Origin: Flavobacteriaceae bacterium | GTDB lineage: Bacteria; Bacteroidota; Bacteroidia; Flavobacteriales; Flavobacteriaceae | DNA length: 64,000 nucleotides | Assembly (NCBI GenBank): GCA_016744415.1 | Contig: JADGEL010000002.1 | Coordinates: 62,001 to 126,000 of the forward strand | Direction: 5' to 3' | Shown: positions 62,591 through 64,000 of the stretch, piece after piece | Layout of the letters: each line of letters begins with the position of its first letter | Numbering within the stretch: the stretch's first letter is position 1 | Translations under genes and position numbers: made by a program | Notes under the pieces: model-generated | The model's input: the letters and a program-made list of their open reading frames with translations, nothing else | What the model was told of the DNA's origin: nothing | Database searches by the model: none

Positions 62591-64000
62591 TTAGTTTTGA
62601 GGTTTAAAGTTGTATTCGTTTTCTGTCAACACATTTCCATCATGGTCTGTAACATGCTCCAATCTATTAAATTCATCATAATGATAGAAAACTACTCTAG
62701 CACGAGGGTCAGTAGAACTGGTAACTCCAATTAATGGATCGTAGGTGTATGTTGTTAATTGAGCAGTATCTACAAAATAAGTGTCAGATACGAGTGCATT
62801 TAATCTGTCCCTAATTTCAGCTTCTACTGTAATGGAATTTTCACTATTTGATAAGGTCTTTATAGCAGCAATTTCACCTCCTAATAAGGGCGGCATTCCA
62901 AAAAGAGTTGCATTTTCAATTTTACCAATTAAATGTTCATTGCCATATCCCCAAATTAAAATAGTATGTGAGCTATTAATTTGTTCAGAGATTTCTCGTG
63001 GTTTTCCATTTGAATTATATTGATGTATTATATATTTAGTATGATCGCTAGTTAGGTCACATAGGTCTTGTGGGTCTTGATTTGGATCTAGGATTCCACC
63101 TGTATCTTTTGGGAGTATATTTAATATAGGAGTTTTGCCAATAATCTCTTTTTCTAGAAAAGGACTTTCAGAAATAAAATTAGTTCCAATCGGCACACCT
63201 TGACTATCGTATTTTTCATAAAATTTTTTGAAGACCATTAATGAGTTGCCAGTTAGAGTGGAAGCTCTATAGGTATTAATCAGTATTGGAGTTGAAATTC
63301 TATTTTGAGCGATTAAATCATCTAAGTATTCAAATTGAGGACAAATTACAGTTGTTACTTCAGGATAATCATAATCGCTATTATAAGGATAAATGAATTC
63401 TGTTTTATGTACATCTCCATCAGAGTTTTGAACAGATTTTTCTTTGATGAAAGGGTAATCATCTTCATAGGTGAATGTTGAACTAACTGAATGTGTTTGA
63501 CCATTGAAATAACTATAATCAATAGTTGTTTTAACAGGGTTTCTAGCAATTTGTATATAAGCACCTTCAGAAAGATAAGCATGAGGGTCGCAACCATCAC
63601 TATTAGGGTCTACATATGGAATACCACCACCTACGCCTATGCTTTCATATTCTTTATAGTGATAAGTGTATTCTGACTTTTTAAGCAAACCGTCAGTTTC
63701 ATTAAAATGAGATATTTTAGTTAAAGTGCCTCTTAACAAATCTCTATCAGTAACAATAGAAGGAAAACATCCATTTGCAACTTTCTGTGTAATAATACCA
63801 GTTGGCATATCCCATTGGTCTCCATTTGGAGGTGGTGACCCATTTATATTTGGGAGTGTCATATTCCAAGAACCTTGCAAGTTCGGATAATCATTTGGAG
63901 TTGTATACTCCTTAATAGTATAACCATTTCCAGATTCACTTATTTTTACTCTCTCATAACCTATAAATGAAGCATTGGTAATTTTTTGGTTAGACATGTC
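62591..64000 (-). CDS. RHS/YD-repeat partner protein (5' end beyond window)
   Basis: The track calls a start at 63997, but the frame is open to the right edge, so the gene continues outside the window. The visible 470 codons contain YD-like sequences ('YTYDPLIGVTSSTDPRARVVFYHYDEFNRLEHVTD') and end 'LTENEYNFKP'. In Bacteroidota, a protein with this C-terminal sequence commonly precedes the DUF6443-RHS protein, and the spacing here is six bases. It is probably secreted or surface exposed like its neighbour. Its N-terminal domains cannot be seen. Confidence 0.75.
   Translation of the reverse strand, partial: DMSNQKITNASFIGYERVKISESGNGYTIKEYTTPNDYPNLQGSWNMTLPNINGSPPPNGDQWDMPTGIITQKVANGCFPSIVTDRDLLRGTLTKISHFNETDGLLKKSEYTYHYKEYESIGVGGGIPYVDPNSDGCDPHAYLSEGAYIQIARNPVKTTIDYSYFNGQTHSVSSTFTYEDDYPFIKEKSVQNSDGDVHKTEFIYPYNSDYDYPEVTTVICPQFEYLDDLIAQNRISTPILINTYRASTLTGNSLMVFKKFYEKYDSQGVPIGTNFISESPFLEKEIIGKTPILNILPKDTGGILDPNQDPQDLCDLTSDHTKYIIHQYNSNGKPREISEQINSSHTILIWGYGNEHLIGKIENATLFGMPPLLGGEIAAIKTLSNSENSITVEAEIRDRLNALVSDTYFVDTAQLTTYTYDPLIGVTSSTDPRARVVFYHYDEFNRLEHVTDHDGNVLTENEYNFKPQN

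Noticed and set aside
1-64000. CRISPR array
   Set aside because: No series of regularly spaced identical direct repeats was seen in any intergenic region, and no cas-like protein is in the ORF list.

Overview
The window is AT-rich DNA from a Bacteroidota bacterium, most likely a (probably marine) member of the Flavobacteriaceae. Supporting signs are Bacteroidota-type promoters (TTTG near -33 and TAnnTTTG near -7), DUF6443-like RHS proteins, a BshB1 bacillithiol deacetylase, a fused formiminotransferase-cyclodeaminase and several sulfotransferases. All calls come from reading the sequence and the ORF translations; no database search was run.

Region 1 (1-30,489, minus strand) is a very large surface-polysaccharide locus. 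It holds ten GT2-like and four GT-B (GT4-like) glycosyltransferases, one further GT-B-like protein, and a nonulosonic (sialic-type) acid cassette (neuB, neuC, neuA) with an asparagine-synthase-like amidotransferase. It also holds a WecB-type UDP-GlcNAc 2-epimerase, a hexapeptide acyltransferase, two methyltransferases, three PAPS-type sulfotransferases, a DegT-family sugar aminotransferase, a Wzt/Wzm-type ABC exporter and a UDP-glucuronate 4-epimerase-like enzyme. Genes overlap or abut almost throughout, so it reads as one long operon for a sulfated, acidic glycan exported by an ABC transporter.

Region 2 (30.5-49.1 kb) is ordinary chromosome: ftcD, a GNAT enzyme, an outer-membrane lipoprotein, aroQ, xerD, two small hypothetical genes, an NAD-linked formate dehydrogenase operon (NuoEF-like subunit, catalytic subunit, fdhD), a THUMP-like methyltransferase, an AI-2E family permease, an RluA pseudouridine synthase, a gamma-glutamyltransferase lipoprotein, acpH, a secreted LRR protein, bshB1 and tRNA-His. 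The 5' leaders of ftcD and aroQ share a two-block conserved element that I cannot assign.

Region 3 (49.2 kb to the right edge) looks like an accessory island. Its left border carries what appears to be the 3' end of a tRNA-Ser gene plus its terminator (a candidate attachment-site remnant). Next comes a compact five-ORF operon: an OLD-family ATPase/TOPRIM nuclease, a UvrD-like helicase, an untracked 34-residue micro-ORF, a CoiA-like Zn/PD-(D/E)XK nuclease and a HEPN-motif protein. The first two genes resemble a Gabija (GajAB) core; the last three make this a candidate extended or undescribed antiphage system. The island continues with an RHS pair (one cut by the window edge) and a lipoprotein that overlaps the RHS 3' end and may be its immunity or partner protein.
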